Of a DNA stretch of 64,000 bases, positions 12,100 through 21,820 are shown piece by piece. Within the stretch, counting starts at the first letter, position 1; every line of letters starts with the position of its first letter. The translations under genes were made by a program, and so were the position numbers. The DNA is from Odobenus rosmarus divergens (Eukaryota; Chordata; Mammalia; Carnivora; Odobenidae): assembly GCF_000321225.1 (NCBI RefSeq), contig NW_004450458.1, positions 377,491 through 441,490 on the forward strand. The letters are read 5' to 3'. The notes beneath the pieces are model-generated. The model was given only the letters and a program-made list of their open reading frames with translations. It was not told where the DNA came from and made no database searches.

Positions 12100-12334
12100 T
12101 GGGGCACCTGGGTGGCTCAGTTGGCTTAGCGACAGACTCTTGATTTTGGCTCAGGTCATGATCTCAGGGTCGTGCGATTGATCTCAGGGTGGTGGGATGG
12201 AGCCCTACCTGGGGCTCTGAGCTCAGTGGGGAGTCAGCTTGTCCCTCTCCCTCTGCTCCCCCCCTTACTTGCTCTCTCTCAAATAAATAAATAAAATCTT
12301 TGAAAATTAATTAATTAATTAATTAAATTAAAAC
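12100..12334 (+). mobile_element. CAN-SINE (first of a tandem pair)
   Basis: Head TGGGGCACCTGGGTGGCTCAG, an internal short duplication of 'gatctcagggt', CT-rich middle, and a tail that extends into a (TTAA)n array (12308-12327). Flanked by AATGCTGCATTCC (12087-12099) and AATACTGAATTCC (12335-12347). Confidence 0.92.
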
Positions 12335-12347
12335 AATACTGAATTCC

Positions 12348-12600
12348 TGGGGCACCTGGGTGGCTCCGTAGGTTAAGCGTCAGATTCTTGATTTCGGCTC
12401 AGGTCATGATTTCAGAGTTGTGGGATCAGCCCTGCATCGGGCTCCATGCTCAGCACAGTCTGCTTGAAATTCTCTCCCTCTCCCTCTCCCCTCGCCCCTC
12501 CCCCGTGTGTGTGTGTGTGTGTGTGTGCATCCACGCGCTCTTTCTCTCTCTCAAATGAACAAGTAAAATCTTTAAAAATACATAAATTAATTAATTAAAA
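12348..12600 (+). mobile_element. CAN-SINE (second of a tandem pair)
   Basis: Same orientation as its neighbour, with a (TG)n expansion inside the CT-rich part (12505-12527). Flanked by AATACTGAATTCC at 12335-12347 and again at 12601-12613. Confidence 0.92.
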
Positions 12601-12924
12601 AATACTGAATTCCAAAAATTCAGCTGGAGACATCATTATTGAATAACCCAGGAAATTGCTATATTGTACATGTGGATACACAAGCATGTAAATGTGCTCA
12701 TATATAGGGTAGCATATGATTATTAAATTAATGATACACCTATAAGTACCTTAGAATAGATTTTAAGAGTCATGCCATTTCATACATATCTTGATTGTAA
12801 AATTTCTGTAAAATTGTAAAATTTATACAAGCTTTAAAGCTTGAGAAAGGTTTCTGGGTAAATATGGTGAAATGACATAGGATTATAGAAATCACTTTCT
12901 CAGATACCTATTTAATAAAAATTA

Positions 12925-13279
12925 CATTTGACCCTTGAACAACCCAAGTTAGAACTGTGCAGGTCCACTTACCCGCAGGGTTTTTTTTTTTTTTTTTTTA
13001 ATAAGTATAGTCCTGTAAATGTGTTTTCTCTTATGATTTTCTTAATAACATTTTCTCTTCTCTAGCTCACTTTATCGTAAGAATACAATATATAATACAT
13101 ATAACATACAAAATAGGTGTTAATTGAATATTATCAGTATATTATCGGTAAAGCTTTTGGTCAAAAGTAGGTTATTAGTAGTTAAGTTTGAAGGGAGTCA
13201 AAGGTTGTATGTGGATTTTTGACTGCACCGTGTAGGGGGATCTGTACCCCTAACACCTGTGTTGTTCAAGAGTCAACTC
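12925..13279. mobile_element. TcMar-Tigger-type non-autonomous DNA transposon (MER2-like)
   Basis: Terminal inverted repeats: left CATTTGACCCTTGAACAAC, right GTTGTTCAAGAGTCAACTC, in the 'gttgacccttgaacaac' family, with TA on both sides (12923-12924, 13280-13281). Internal landmark 'tgtggatttttgactgcacc'. A T18 run sits inside. Confidence 0.82.
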
Positions 13280-13282
13280 TAG

Positions 13283-13367
13283 GTTTTGTTTTGTTTTGTT
13301 TTTTTAAATTTTATTATGTTATGTTAATCACCATACATTACATCATTAGTTTTTTATTGTAGTGTTC
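13283..13367 (-). mobile_element. Short carnivore L1 3' end, severely 5'-truncated
   Basis: Contains 'gttaatcaccatacattaca' and 'catcattagtttttt', the 3' end of a carnivore L1 (minus strand), with an A-rich tail read as TTTTG repeats. TSD TCAACTCTAG at 13273-13282 and 13368-13377. Confidence 0.8.
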
Positions 13368-13377
13368 TCAACTCTAG

Positions 13378-13971
13378 TTTTTTAAAAGGTAAACATTTCT
13401 CTAGCAGAAACAAAATAAGGAAAAAGCAAAGCATTATTCCATAAACATTAAAAACTAGTGGTCAGGAAAAGAAACAGAATATTCTGGAGGGCCTTGACTC
13501 TTAAGCACATCTCCATCCCTGGAAAAGGTACTAAGGAAAGGCCCATCAACATTATGAGAGTCTCATAATACTCCACGATTTGGAGAGAAGTAGACTAAGG
13601 GTAATAAAAAAGTCTTAAGACAAACCAAGGGAAAAAAAAAAAGATCTAAGGACCTGAAATCTTCCAAAAGTAGGAAGTGAATCCATTATAGTCTAAAACT
13701 GAACCATATAGTTAAAAATACAGTGATAACTATAACAGTCAAGTATCCAATCTCTTAAAAGTTTTCATAAACTTTTTCTTGAGTTTAGAGGCATTTTCGT
13801 TGGTGAAGAAGTGCTTCATGAAGTTCAGTCAATTCTTTCAGGTTAATGCCAGTTTATTTTTCCTCTGTGAAGATTAAATAAAATTAACCATGATTTTAAA
13901 AAAGTAAATAGCCTCGACAGAATTATTTTATTTTGAAACCATAATTTGATATGCTGGTCACTTTTTTTTTT
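13378..13971. other. AT-rich intergenic DNA
   Basis: No element recognised. Together with 14182-14720 it might be a decayed retrocopy on the minus strand (see findings). Confidence 0.45.
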
Positions 13972-14161
13972 TAAGATTTTTTTTTTTTTTTTTTTTGAGA
14001 GAGAGAGAATGAGAGATAGAGAGCACGAGAGGGAAGAGGGTCAGAGGGAGAAGCAGACTCCCTCCTGAGCAGGGAGCCCGATGTGGGACTCAATCCCGGG
14101 ACTCCAGGATCATGACCTGAGCCGAAGGCAGTCGCTTAACCAACTGAGCCACCCAGGCGCC
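13972..14161 (-). mobile_element. CAN-SINE with TSD
   Basis: Complete minus-oriented SINE with an expanded T-run in place of the usual TTTATTTATTT. TSD CTGGTCACTTTTTTTTTTT begins at 13954 and is repeated from 14162. Confidence 0.93.
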
Positions 14162-14181
14162 CTGGTCACTTTTTTTTTTTT

Positions 14182-15117
14182 ACCAGTCTCTTTGTCCATA
14201 CATTAATCAAACGGTTTAGAACAAATACCAGTCTGCAGACTACATTCCATATTTCATTTAGTCTGCATAGAGTTTTCAAACAATTTTGAGAAAATAGTGT
14301 CAAAGTAGGAGGGTTTGATTACAAACACAAATGCCTCATATCTTCAATGAATCTGAAGGCCTGACAACACAGGGGCCACACTTCTGCTTGGCAACGATCT
14401 ATTCTACCTGAGTGATGGTACCTGTGCCCTCCAGGGGCGTCCCTCTCCAGCTTGCCATGGCTCCCACCACCCCCTGATCGTCTTTAGCAACGAAGAGAAC
14501 ATTGGCTCCTATTTATCATTTCACTGCACTGTGGTTTTTCTGAAAGTAGAGAAATATTCCCCAATATCCATGTGGAAAATGCCAAGGGAGACAAAGAAGG
14601 TTGAGTGAGTTTTCCACCCAAACCATCTTGATCATTGATGTTCCTTTTGGTTGCTGAAGGCATTTTGGTCAACATGATAGGCCTAGAATGATGTTCACCC
14701 AGTGCCAACACTAATGTCTCTTTTTCCTTTGGGGGATATAATTTTGTGTGGGGGTTACTTTCTTCTTTGTACTTTTTTTTGCATTCTTTGATTTTTTTTC
14801 TTTATGATGAAAATGTCCCATCTTTATAAAAAAGTATTAGGCATTATTTAAATACATATACACATACATGAATATATCTATATAAACAGACATATATTCA
14901 TACATAAATATATACGTTTGTGCGCATATATATATAACGCAAAGTGGTGATGGGAAAATGATGCAAGAATTCTTGTAAGAAAGTAGAGTACAGACCCTTG
15001 GAGATATTCTGTGTACTTTCCCCTGAGTGAGTAAGATAGGTTTTTTCGTTATAATCCTCAGACATACCTCCAGGGAATCCTCCCTCTTCCATATCAAGGC
15101 AAAGGTCATTTCTTCTT
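14182..15117. other. Intergenic DNA, no confident feature
   Basis: Single-copy looking. 14840-14945 is a TA/CA-rich low-complexity stretch. A short minus-strand ORF (14484-14711) is discussed as a possible retrocopy remnant. Confidence 0.5.
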
Positions 15118-15284
15118 TTTTTTTTTAAGATTTTATTAATTTATTTGAGAGAGAGAGCGCGCAGAGGGAAAGTAAGTGGGAGAAGCAGACAGCAGAGCCC
15201 AATGCGGAGCTTGATCCCAGGACCCTGGGATCATGACCTGAGCTGAAGGCAGAAGCTTAACTGACTGAGCCACCCAGGCGCCCC
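15118..15284 (-). mobile_element. CAN-SINE with TSD
   Basis: Minus-oriented SINE missing part of its middle. TSD CAAAGGTCATTTCTTC (15100-15115) and CAAAGGTAGCTTC (15285-15297). Confidence 0.9.
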
Positions 15285-15341
15285 CAAAGGTAGCTTCTAA
15301 ATGAGGCATTCATTTATCAGGCATTAAGACTTCCCAGGCTT

Positions 15342-15566
15342 GGGCGCCTGGGTGGCACAGTCGTTAAGCATCTGCCTTCGGCTCAGGTTGTGATCCCAGG
15401 GTCGTGATCCCAGGGTCGTGGGATCGAGCCCCGCATCGGGCTCCCTGCTCAGCAGGAAGCCTGCTTCTCCCTCTCCCACTCCCCCTGCTTGTGTTCCCTC
15501 TCTCGCTGTGTCTTTCTCTGTCAACTAAATAAATAAAATCTTAAAAAAAAAAAAAAAGAAAAAGAA
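15342..15566 (+). mobile_element. CAN-SINE, young
   Basis: Complete element with an internal tandem copy of 'gtgatcccagggtc'. TSD AAGACTTCCCAGGCTT at 15326-15341 and 15567-15582, identical, so recent. Confidence 0.95.
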
Positions 15567-15582
15567 AAGACTTCCCAGGCTT

Positions 15583-15917
15583 TCTAAACAACAGCAGAAA
15601 ACGATATTTTTAATACCATCAAAGGAAAACTTTAAAAAACAGGTCTATTCCAGGGGAAACCACACCTTAATTAGGAAGATTTTTTTTTTTCTGAAAAAAG
15701 ATTGACAAGAAACTTAATCTGAATATATAATGAGGTTTTAGTTAAGTTTTATTTAATCAATCTCCCTGGCAGAGGTGTTTAATTTACAAAAGCATATTAT
15801 TTCCATCTTCAAATTATTCAGTTCAGTCCCCACAGGTTGTATCCAACAAACTAAAAGCCAGAAGATGACAAATGCATGAAGGAATAAAAGCAGCACTTTT
15901 CACACCCCTTGTTGCTT
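15583..15917. other. AT-rich intergenic DNA
   Basis: Nothing recognised. Confidence 0.55.
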
Positions 15918-15933
15918 TCAAATTATAGTTCTT

Positions 15934-15958
15934 AACCAACTGAGCCACCCAGGCGCCC
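15934..15958 (-). mobile_element. Tailless 25-bp SINE head between perfect TSDs
   Basis: The insert is only the first 25 bases of a CAN-SINE (minus orientation, AACCAACTGAGCCACCC then AGGCGCCC). It lies between identical 16-bp copies TCAAATTATAGTTCTT (15918-15933 and 15959-15974). There is no (GA)n, AATAAA or poly(A) part. Confidence 0.92.
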
Positions 15959-15974
15959 TCAAATTATAGTTCTT

Positions 15975-16755
15975 CATTAGACTTGTTCCTTTGGAAAAAA
16001 AAAAAAAAAATCGAACCGTGCTATTGATGTTTTCTATATTATAATTGACCTGAGCGACTATAAACTACTCTAACTAGGGTAAAATGGGTAATAAATAAGA
16101 ATCACGAAGGATGAAAGCAACAGAGATTGAAATTTCGTGTTTCCAGGATATGATTTGCTTCAAAATGACGCCAGCTAGCTAATCAAAGGACATTTCCCAG
16201 TTCGCCCGTTATGGTAAGAAAGTAAGAATTGTTTGGACTGTGGCATAACTTTAGATTTTTTTTTTTATCCATCTTTGCGCTTCCTGTTTGCATTTTCGAT
16301 TTTGCAGACCGTGTTCTCCCTTCTCTCCCTGGCCCCCTAGTCAGGGACTCTGATTCCTGTCGACTGAGTGCTCAATCATCAGTATCTGACGGGTACCACT
16401 TCCCATTTACCATGACCTCCTTTTTGAGTGAGAAGACACATCTTTCTTTGTCCTGAATCAAGGTTTCCCTTTTAGGCTTTATCACCAACTGTTTGACTTC
16501 GGATGAATTCCTTAACTTCTCTATTTCTCATATTCCCACAATATGCGATAAAGAGAAAAATATCAATATTGTTTTTACCACACAGGAATATTTTGATTGT
16601 ATGCATGAGGCAATTACATCCTATCAGATGTAATATGTTAAATACGTATCTGTGCATATTTAATAAGTCAACACATGTAAAGCACTTAGTATCTGGCCTA
16701 CATTGCTCAATTGCTGTTCATGTTCATATAAATAAATCATATTATTTATATATTC
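15975..16755. other. Intergenic DNA, no feature recognised
   Basis: Single-copy looking; an A16 run near 15995-16010. ORFs at 16229-16775 overlap each other without a family match. Confidence 0.5.
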
Positions 16756-17178
16756 ATTCAATAAATGCCTCTTGAGTACCTATTCTAATACTGGGTATAC
16801 TTCAGTGAATAAAATAAAAATCTCTTCCCTCATGGAGCTCCATGGAGAAGTCAGCTGATGAAATAAGTGCAATATATAGGATGTATGGAGGTGATTAACA
16901 CTATAGAGAAAAATAAAGCAATAAAGGAGAATGAGCAGTGTTGAGGGAGGGTAGGAGGTGATTGGTTTGTAATTTTGAATAAGGTGGCCAGAGACGGCCT
17001 TGTTGAGAAGGTGACATTGAAACAAAAACTTGAAGGAAGTAAGGGAAGGAGCAGGGAGAGTATCTGGGAGAACTATGTTCCTTGCAGAGGGAACAGCATG
17101 TGTGAGGAACAGCAAGAAGACCAAGGTGGCTAAAGCAGAGGGAGGCTGGGCCAAGCAGCAGAAGATTAACCACTCCAC
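16756..17178 (-). mobile_element. L2 3' half, inverted
   Basis: Complement of L2: 'attcattcaataaatgcctc', 'cttccctcatggagctcc', 'aaggtgacattgaaac', 'gcagagggaacagcatgtg'. The 132-codon minus-strand ORF across it (16780-17178) is an L2 remnant, not a gene. Confidence 0.78.
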
Positions 17179-17211
17179 ATTCTTGAATGCTGCACTGATG
17201 GCTATAAAATC

Positions 17212-17239
17212 ATATTTATTTATTTATTTATTTATTTAA
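17212..17239. repeat. (TTTA)n microsatellite
   Basis: About six TTTA units, followed by 17240-17515 in which I see no clear element. Confidence 0.9.
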
Positions 17240-17515
17240 TTTTTAAAGGGCAAGGTGCTTAGTAAGTATTTATCTTCTGCATGGAAACAAGTCAGTTGTC
17301 TCAAATTCCATGCCTTCCTCAGTCTCTCATGCTCTACAGAGCCTGGGGAGTGCTCATTAATCAAGAGCACCAAGCAGAAGGATTGGTTTTCACACTGTTA
17401 ATGAAGCCTCCACAACTAATGTTCAAGAACAAGCTTAATCTAAATCACACCATTCTTTGGAGACCTTCCCTTTAGTTTAGGATGAGCCTTCGGCCCAATC
17501 AAAAGCCATAGACAA

Positions 17516-17637
17516 GGGGCGCCTAGCTGGCTCAGTGCGTCGAGCTTGAGACTCTTGATCTCGGGGTTGTAGGTTCGACCCTCTCCTTGGGTGAAGAGAT
17601 TACTTAAGGAAAAATAAAATCCTTAAAAAAAAAAAAA
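17516..17637 (+). mobile_element. Short-form carnivore tRNA-SINE
   Basis: Head GGGGCGCCTAGCTGGCTCAG, then 'gagattacttaaggaaaaataaaatcc' and poly(A). It lacks the CT-rich middle of the standard CAN-SINE and keeps a recognisable B-box-like 'ggttcgaccc'. Confidence 0.85.
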
Positions 17638-17929
17638 GTGAAGACAAACCTTCCAGTCAACCTACAAATTCATCTATTACCCACTATGCATGGGTTTAAT
17701 TATAAAACTCTTTTGTCTCCCCTCCCCCTCTGAACTATGTCCTTGATTAGAATAATTCTCACCCCTACCATTACTCTATACATTCAGTGCCTCAGGGCAA
17801 GTCATATTAAAATAAAAAGAAAAATGCTAAATCTGCAAACCATATCTTTGTGATTTTTGCCCAAATTTCATTATACATGATGCATTTGGTAAAAGATACA
17901 TGTATTTTTATGGCTTCCATAAGTTCCTT
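17638..17929. other. Intergenic DNA, no feature recognised
   Basis: Nothing recognised. Confidence 0.5.
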
Positions 17930-18087
17930 TGAGTTTTGGTGTTTCGCCACTTACTAGCTATGTGTAACCTTGAGTGGGTTACCTAAGCTCTCTGGGCCTC
18001 AATCACCTCAACTGAAAAATGGGGATGGATGTGCCCCCTAAGGTGATTTGGAAGGATTAAAAGAGTAAATATAAACACAGTAATGCC
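17930..18087 (+). mobile_element. MIR SINE
   Basis: Well-kept MIR core in sense orientation: 'gccacttactagctatgtgt', 'gggttacctaagctctctgg', 'ctgaaaaatggggatgg'. Confidence 0.85.
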
Positions 18088-18089
18088 CC

Positions 18090-18265
18090 GGGACACCCGG
18101 ATGGCTCAGTAGGTTAAGCATCTGCTTTGCCTCAGGTCATGATCTCTGTCCTGGAATCAAGCCCCCCCACCCCCACCGTAGGGCTCCCTGCTCAGTGGGG
18201 AGTCTGTTTCTCCTTTTCCCTCCGCCCTTCCCCCTGCTCCTGCCCTCAAATAAATAAATTAAATC

Positions 18266-18296
<31 letters not shown>
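18090..18296 (+). mobile_element. CAN-SINE
   Basis: Head GGGACACCCGGATGGCTCAG, pyrimidine-rich middle, tail grown into a (TAAA)n array (18243-18296). Confidence 0.88.
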
Positions 18297-18753
18297 GAGT
18301 AGTCCCCCCTTATCTGCAGGGGGTACATTCCAAAATCCCAGGCGATGCTAGAAATCACAGCTATCACAGAACCCTACGTACACCACATATTTTCCTACAC
18401 ACATATACCCATCATTAAGTTTACTACATAAATCAGGCACAGTAAGAAATTAATAAATAACTAATAATAAAATAGAACAATAAGAAGAATATACTGTCAT
18501 GAAGGTTATGTGAATGTGGTCTCTCACAAAATACCTAACTGTACTGTTCTCGCCCTTCTTCTTGTGATGCTTTGAGATGTGAAGATGTGATGAGATGCAG
18601 GGTGGTGACCGACAGAGGCACGGTGACGTAGCGTCAGGCTCCTGCTGACCCTCTGATGGCGTGTCAGGAGGGAAATCATCTGCTCCGGGATTGCGGATGA
18701 CCTCAGGTAACCAGAACGGCAGGAAGTGAGGCCGAGGCTACGGGGAGCCACTG
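18297..18753. mobile_element. TcMar-Tigger-type element (MER44-like), copy 1
   Basis: Starts AGTAGTCCCCCCTTATCTGC and ends near CTACGGGGAGCCACTG, the inverted repeat. Shares its body with 50051-50690: 'aggcacagtaag', 'aaatagaacaataa', 'gtgaatgtggtctctc', 'cttcttgtgatgc', 'tgacgtagcgt'. No transposase frame. Confidence 0.8.
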
Positions 18754-19088
18754 TCCTCACTCAGCTTAGTGACCGGTCTCCAACAACACTACATGAATAT
18801 TCCTTGTTGTCATGGTCACTGTTATGTTGTTTTTCTGGGGAATCGCTCAAAAGGCAGAGAGACATTAGGTGCTACAAAGCACCGATGTAAACAAATGGAA
18901 CGTGTAAATCAAAGAAGGAGTGAAATTGATGACTACTCTCCTGTGTCTCCTATCGAAGTATCAATATTAATGAAACATTGACTTAAATCATGATTATAGA
19001 CTTTCCCTTTTTTTCAGATAATCAGCAATTGCTTCTTAAGAGGCCAAATAGCTATGTTCCTCTTTTTATTATTTGGGAGGCGCATGGC
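18754..19088. other. Intergenic DNA, no feature recognised
   Basis: Nothing recognised. Confidence 0.5.
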
Positions 19089-19102
19089 CTCAGAAGGTAT
19101 TT

Positions 19103-19298
19103 TTTTTTTTTAAGATTTATTTATTTATTTGAGAGAGAGACGGGGGTGGAGGGGCAGAGGGAGAGGGAGAGAATTCTGAAGCCAGACTTCCCATTGAGCA
19201 TGGAGCCCCACCCAGGGCTCGATCCCACCACCATGAGATCATGACCTAGGCCAAAACCAAGAGTCAGATGCTTAGCAGACTGCACCACCCAGGTGTCC
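19103..19298 (-). mobile_element. CAN-SINE with perfect TSD
   Basis: Minus-oriented element of a somewhat older subtype ('cctaggccaaaaccaagagt'). TSD CTCAGAAGGTATTT at 19089-19102 and 19299-19312, identical. Confidence 0.94.
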
Positions 19299-19339
19299 CT
19301 CAGAAGGTATTTCTAAAAATGTTCGTCACTTTGTAACAT

Positions 19340-19600
19340 ACTGCAGTGGATAATAACGATAATAGTAACAACCATTTGAAGGGTGTTTGCATGGTGTCAG
19401 ACACTGTATGTATACTATTTCATTAATTTTCAGAATAATCCCAACAGAGATGTTTCCACTGTCCTTATTTTACAGTTGAGGAAGGTGAAGCCCAGAGAGA
19501 CTGAATCACAGCTAGTGGGCGACATGGCGGAATTCAAATCAGGATCTGTAGTCTCCCACACCTGGCTCCTTAAATCTAGATTCTTAACTGCGAAGTGGTT
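19340..19600 (-). mobile_element. MIR SINE
   Basis: Complement of MIR: 'tattttacagttgaggaagg', 'agagagactgaatcacagct', 'tagtgggcgacatggcggaa', 'ttcaaatcaggatctg'. Near full length. Confidence 0.85.
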
Positions 19601-20503
19601 ATGAAATGCCTGGATGATGGATCAGACTTTCAGTTGGTAGCCGCCGTCAGCTTCTAAGGTTGTTTCACAGTGGCTAAGGGCAGTTCACCAAGTATTTCTA
19701 GAAAAGTGTACAGGCTACAGGAAATAAGTGGAAATCATAGGTCTTTGGGTATAGTATTAGGAAATTTAAATAATCTATGGAAGGAGATCAAGGTTGAGGG
19801 AAACTATTAAGGGTAATGATGAAAATTATATTTATGGAGGATTTGTGTGCCATTGTACCGCACAGACGTTTAAAACACAAACAAAGACACGGTCCCTGGC
19901 AAGATCTCCTTAATAAGAGTGGAGTGTGGTTAAATCCATCTTCAGCAGATGCATTACCTTTCGATGTGCATGCTACAGCAATCACTTGTAGGAATTAAGA
20001 TCACAGGCTGAAATGAAACCACACGACGGGCAATCCAAGTGAGGTACCCTACCAGATTATCCAAGTGCCAGCAATCTCTACACATCAGAGATGATCTATC
20101 TTCCTTAAAAATATCAGCAGAATCAGAACAGATTTTTTTAAAATACTGCTGATACTTTGATGTGACATTTTTCCATGGGATCCAGTTTCCTCACATTTTA
20201 CGTGATCAACGTTGGCAAGCCCCTAGGTTTTTTAACACGTGGTGTTGACAGGTTAATTACAGGAGAAAATTAGTGCACCTCAGAGACCAGGGGGATCCCT
20301 CCTATTTACAATCACTTTTAACTGTAAATGATTTGCTACAGCTTCTCATTCACCTCTTGGGTTAAGGGTTTGGACAACAAGGAAGTCTCATGAAACTCGG
20401 GCCTCTTATCCAGGCTAGGATCTAGCACTGTACCTTTGCTAGCAACGTGGCAAAGACGAATTTGAATGTATAAAACAGTAAAGATGACCTAAACACAGCA
20501 CAC
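19601..20503. other. Intergenic DNA, no feature recognised
   Basis: Single-copy looking. Two ORFs (60-65 codons) overlap on opposite strands at 19788-19998 with no family match. Confidence 0.5.
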
Positions 20504-20834
20504 TGGTTTCCTAAGGCAGCAATAACCAAGTGCCATAGTTGAGTGGCTTAACCCTCAAACATTTTTTTCTCTCACAGATCTACAGGCAAGAATTCTGAAA
20601 TCGAGGTGTTGGCAGGGCCATGCTTTCCTCTAACAGTGTCTGTATCCACATTTGCATTTTTTATAAGGACATCAGTCATCTTGGATTAGGACTTACCTTA
20701 GTGACCTTATTTTAACTTGAAGATCTCGGGAAAGACCCTGTGTCCAAATAAGGTCACATTCTGAGTTACTTGGGGGTTAGGACTTAAATACAGGAATTTG
20801 GATGAATTTGGATGAGAAAATTCAACCCACAACA
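20504..20834 (-). mobile_element. MLT1-type (MaLR) solo LTR
   Basis: Complement of a MaLR LTR: 'ataaggacatcagtcatctt', 'aaataaggtcacattctgag', 'gggggttaggacttaaatac', ending 'aacccacaaca'. TG...CA-type ends; no internal retroviral region beside it. Confidence 0.82.
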
Positions 20835-20924
20835 CACAGTGTTACTATCACGTTGTTGAAGGCTCCAGCAGCTGGGGTGGAGTGGGGCGAGGGAAAGAGG
20901 CAAGTACTGTGTCATGTGGTAAAA

Positions 20925-21240
20925 TGAGCTTGGGGTCACGCAGACCTGGATACAAATCCTGACCTGGTCATCTGGGAGATGTGGCTTTAGGGAACTTATT
21001 GGTATTAATTGCTGAAAGGTAAGTCATAACTCACTATCTTGCAATTAAAAAAAAAGATCCTTTAAAAAGACATTTATTTTATATGTGTAACAAATACGTA
21101 GTTTACAAATACTAATTTACATAATCCTTATGACAAACCTAAAGGGTAGGTACAGTTGCCACACAGAGGGCACACAGAAGTTAAGTAATGTACCCTCAGT
21201 CACACAACTAGCAAGAAGCAGGGGCACGCTTCACAATTAG
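20925..21240. mobile_element. Two MIR remnants in opposite orientation
   Basis: 20925-21010 is a sense MIR left part ('acctggatacaaatcctgac'). 21110-21240 is an inverted MIR right part ('agaagttaagtaatgtaccc', 'cacacaactagcaag'). Confidence 0.6.
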
Positions 21241-21284
21241 TAGCTTGGCCTAAGACCTGAGGACTAAACCAGCCGAGCCCCTTC

Positions 21285-21820
21285 TGCTTACTAGAACTGG
21301 CCTGATAGGCCCCCTATTGCGTGCAGCAGGTCATGCCCCACTACCTTTGCTCAAAATATTTGACTGGCTTCCCATCTGACTCAGAGGGAAGGCCAGGGTC
21401 CTGATGCCGCCTCCAAGGCTGTCAGAGGTCTCATCTCTGCCAGCTTGGGACCTCGTCTTTGGTCACTTCCCCCCATCTCTTCTGCTCCCACCAAACCACT
21501 CTTCCCGGACGCTCGGGCGCTCTCTGACCCAGCCCTTTGCCTTTTGCTGTTCCCTCTGGCTGTAATGCTCTTCCCATTACAGCTTCCACAGGACTTGCTC
21601 CAGCTCTTTGCTCAGAAGACACCCATCTGTCCACCTGGCCACTCTCTCTGCACCTGCTACTATTTCCTTTCTCTTCATGTCACTCATCCCTGCCTGACAG
21701 AACATGTTTATTGTTTGTTTGCCTATCGTTTCTCTCCCCGACTCCCAGGGCTTCTGAAGATGGAGTCTTTGTTTGTTTATTCACTGCCGGAATCCCAGTG
21801 CTTTGAGACTAGATAGGTAA
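21285..21820 (+). mobile_element. L2 3' half
   Basis: Sense L2: 'ttgactggcttcccatctga', 'ttgccttttgctgttccctc', 'ctgtaatgctcttccc', 'ttctgaagatggagtctttg'. The 123- and 89-codon ORFs here are L2 remnants. Confidence 0.78.

Noticed and set aside
15934..15958. tRNA gene or CRISPR-like repeat with direct repeats either side
   Set aside because: The 16-bp repeats are a target-site duplication around a SINE head; there is no spacer series, and 25 bp cannot form a tRNA.
16780..17178. 132-codon minus-strand ORF
   Set aside because: Lies entirely in an inverted L2 and has no domain.
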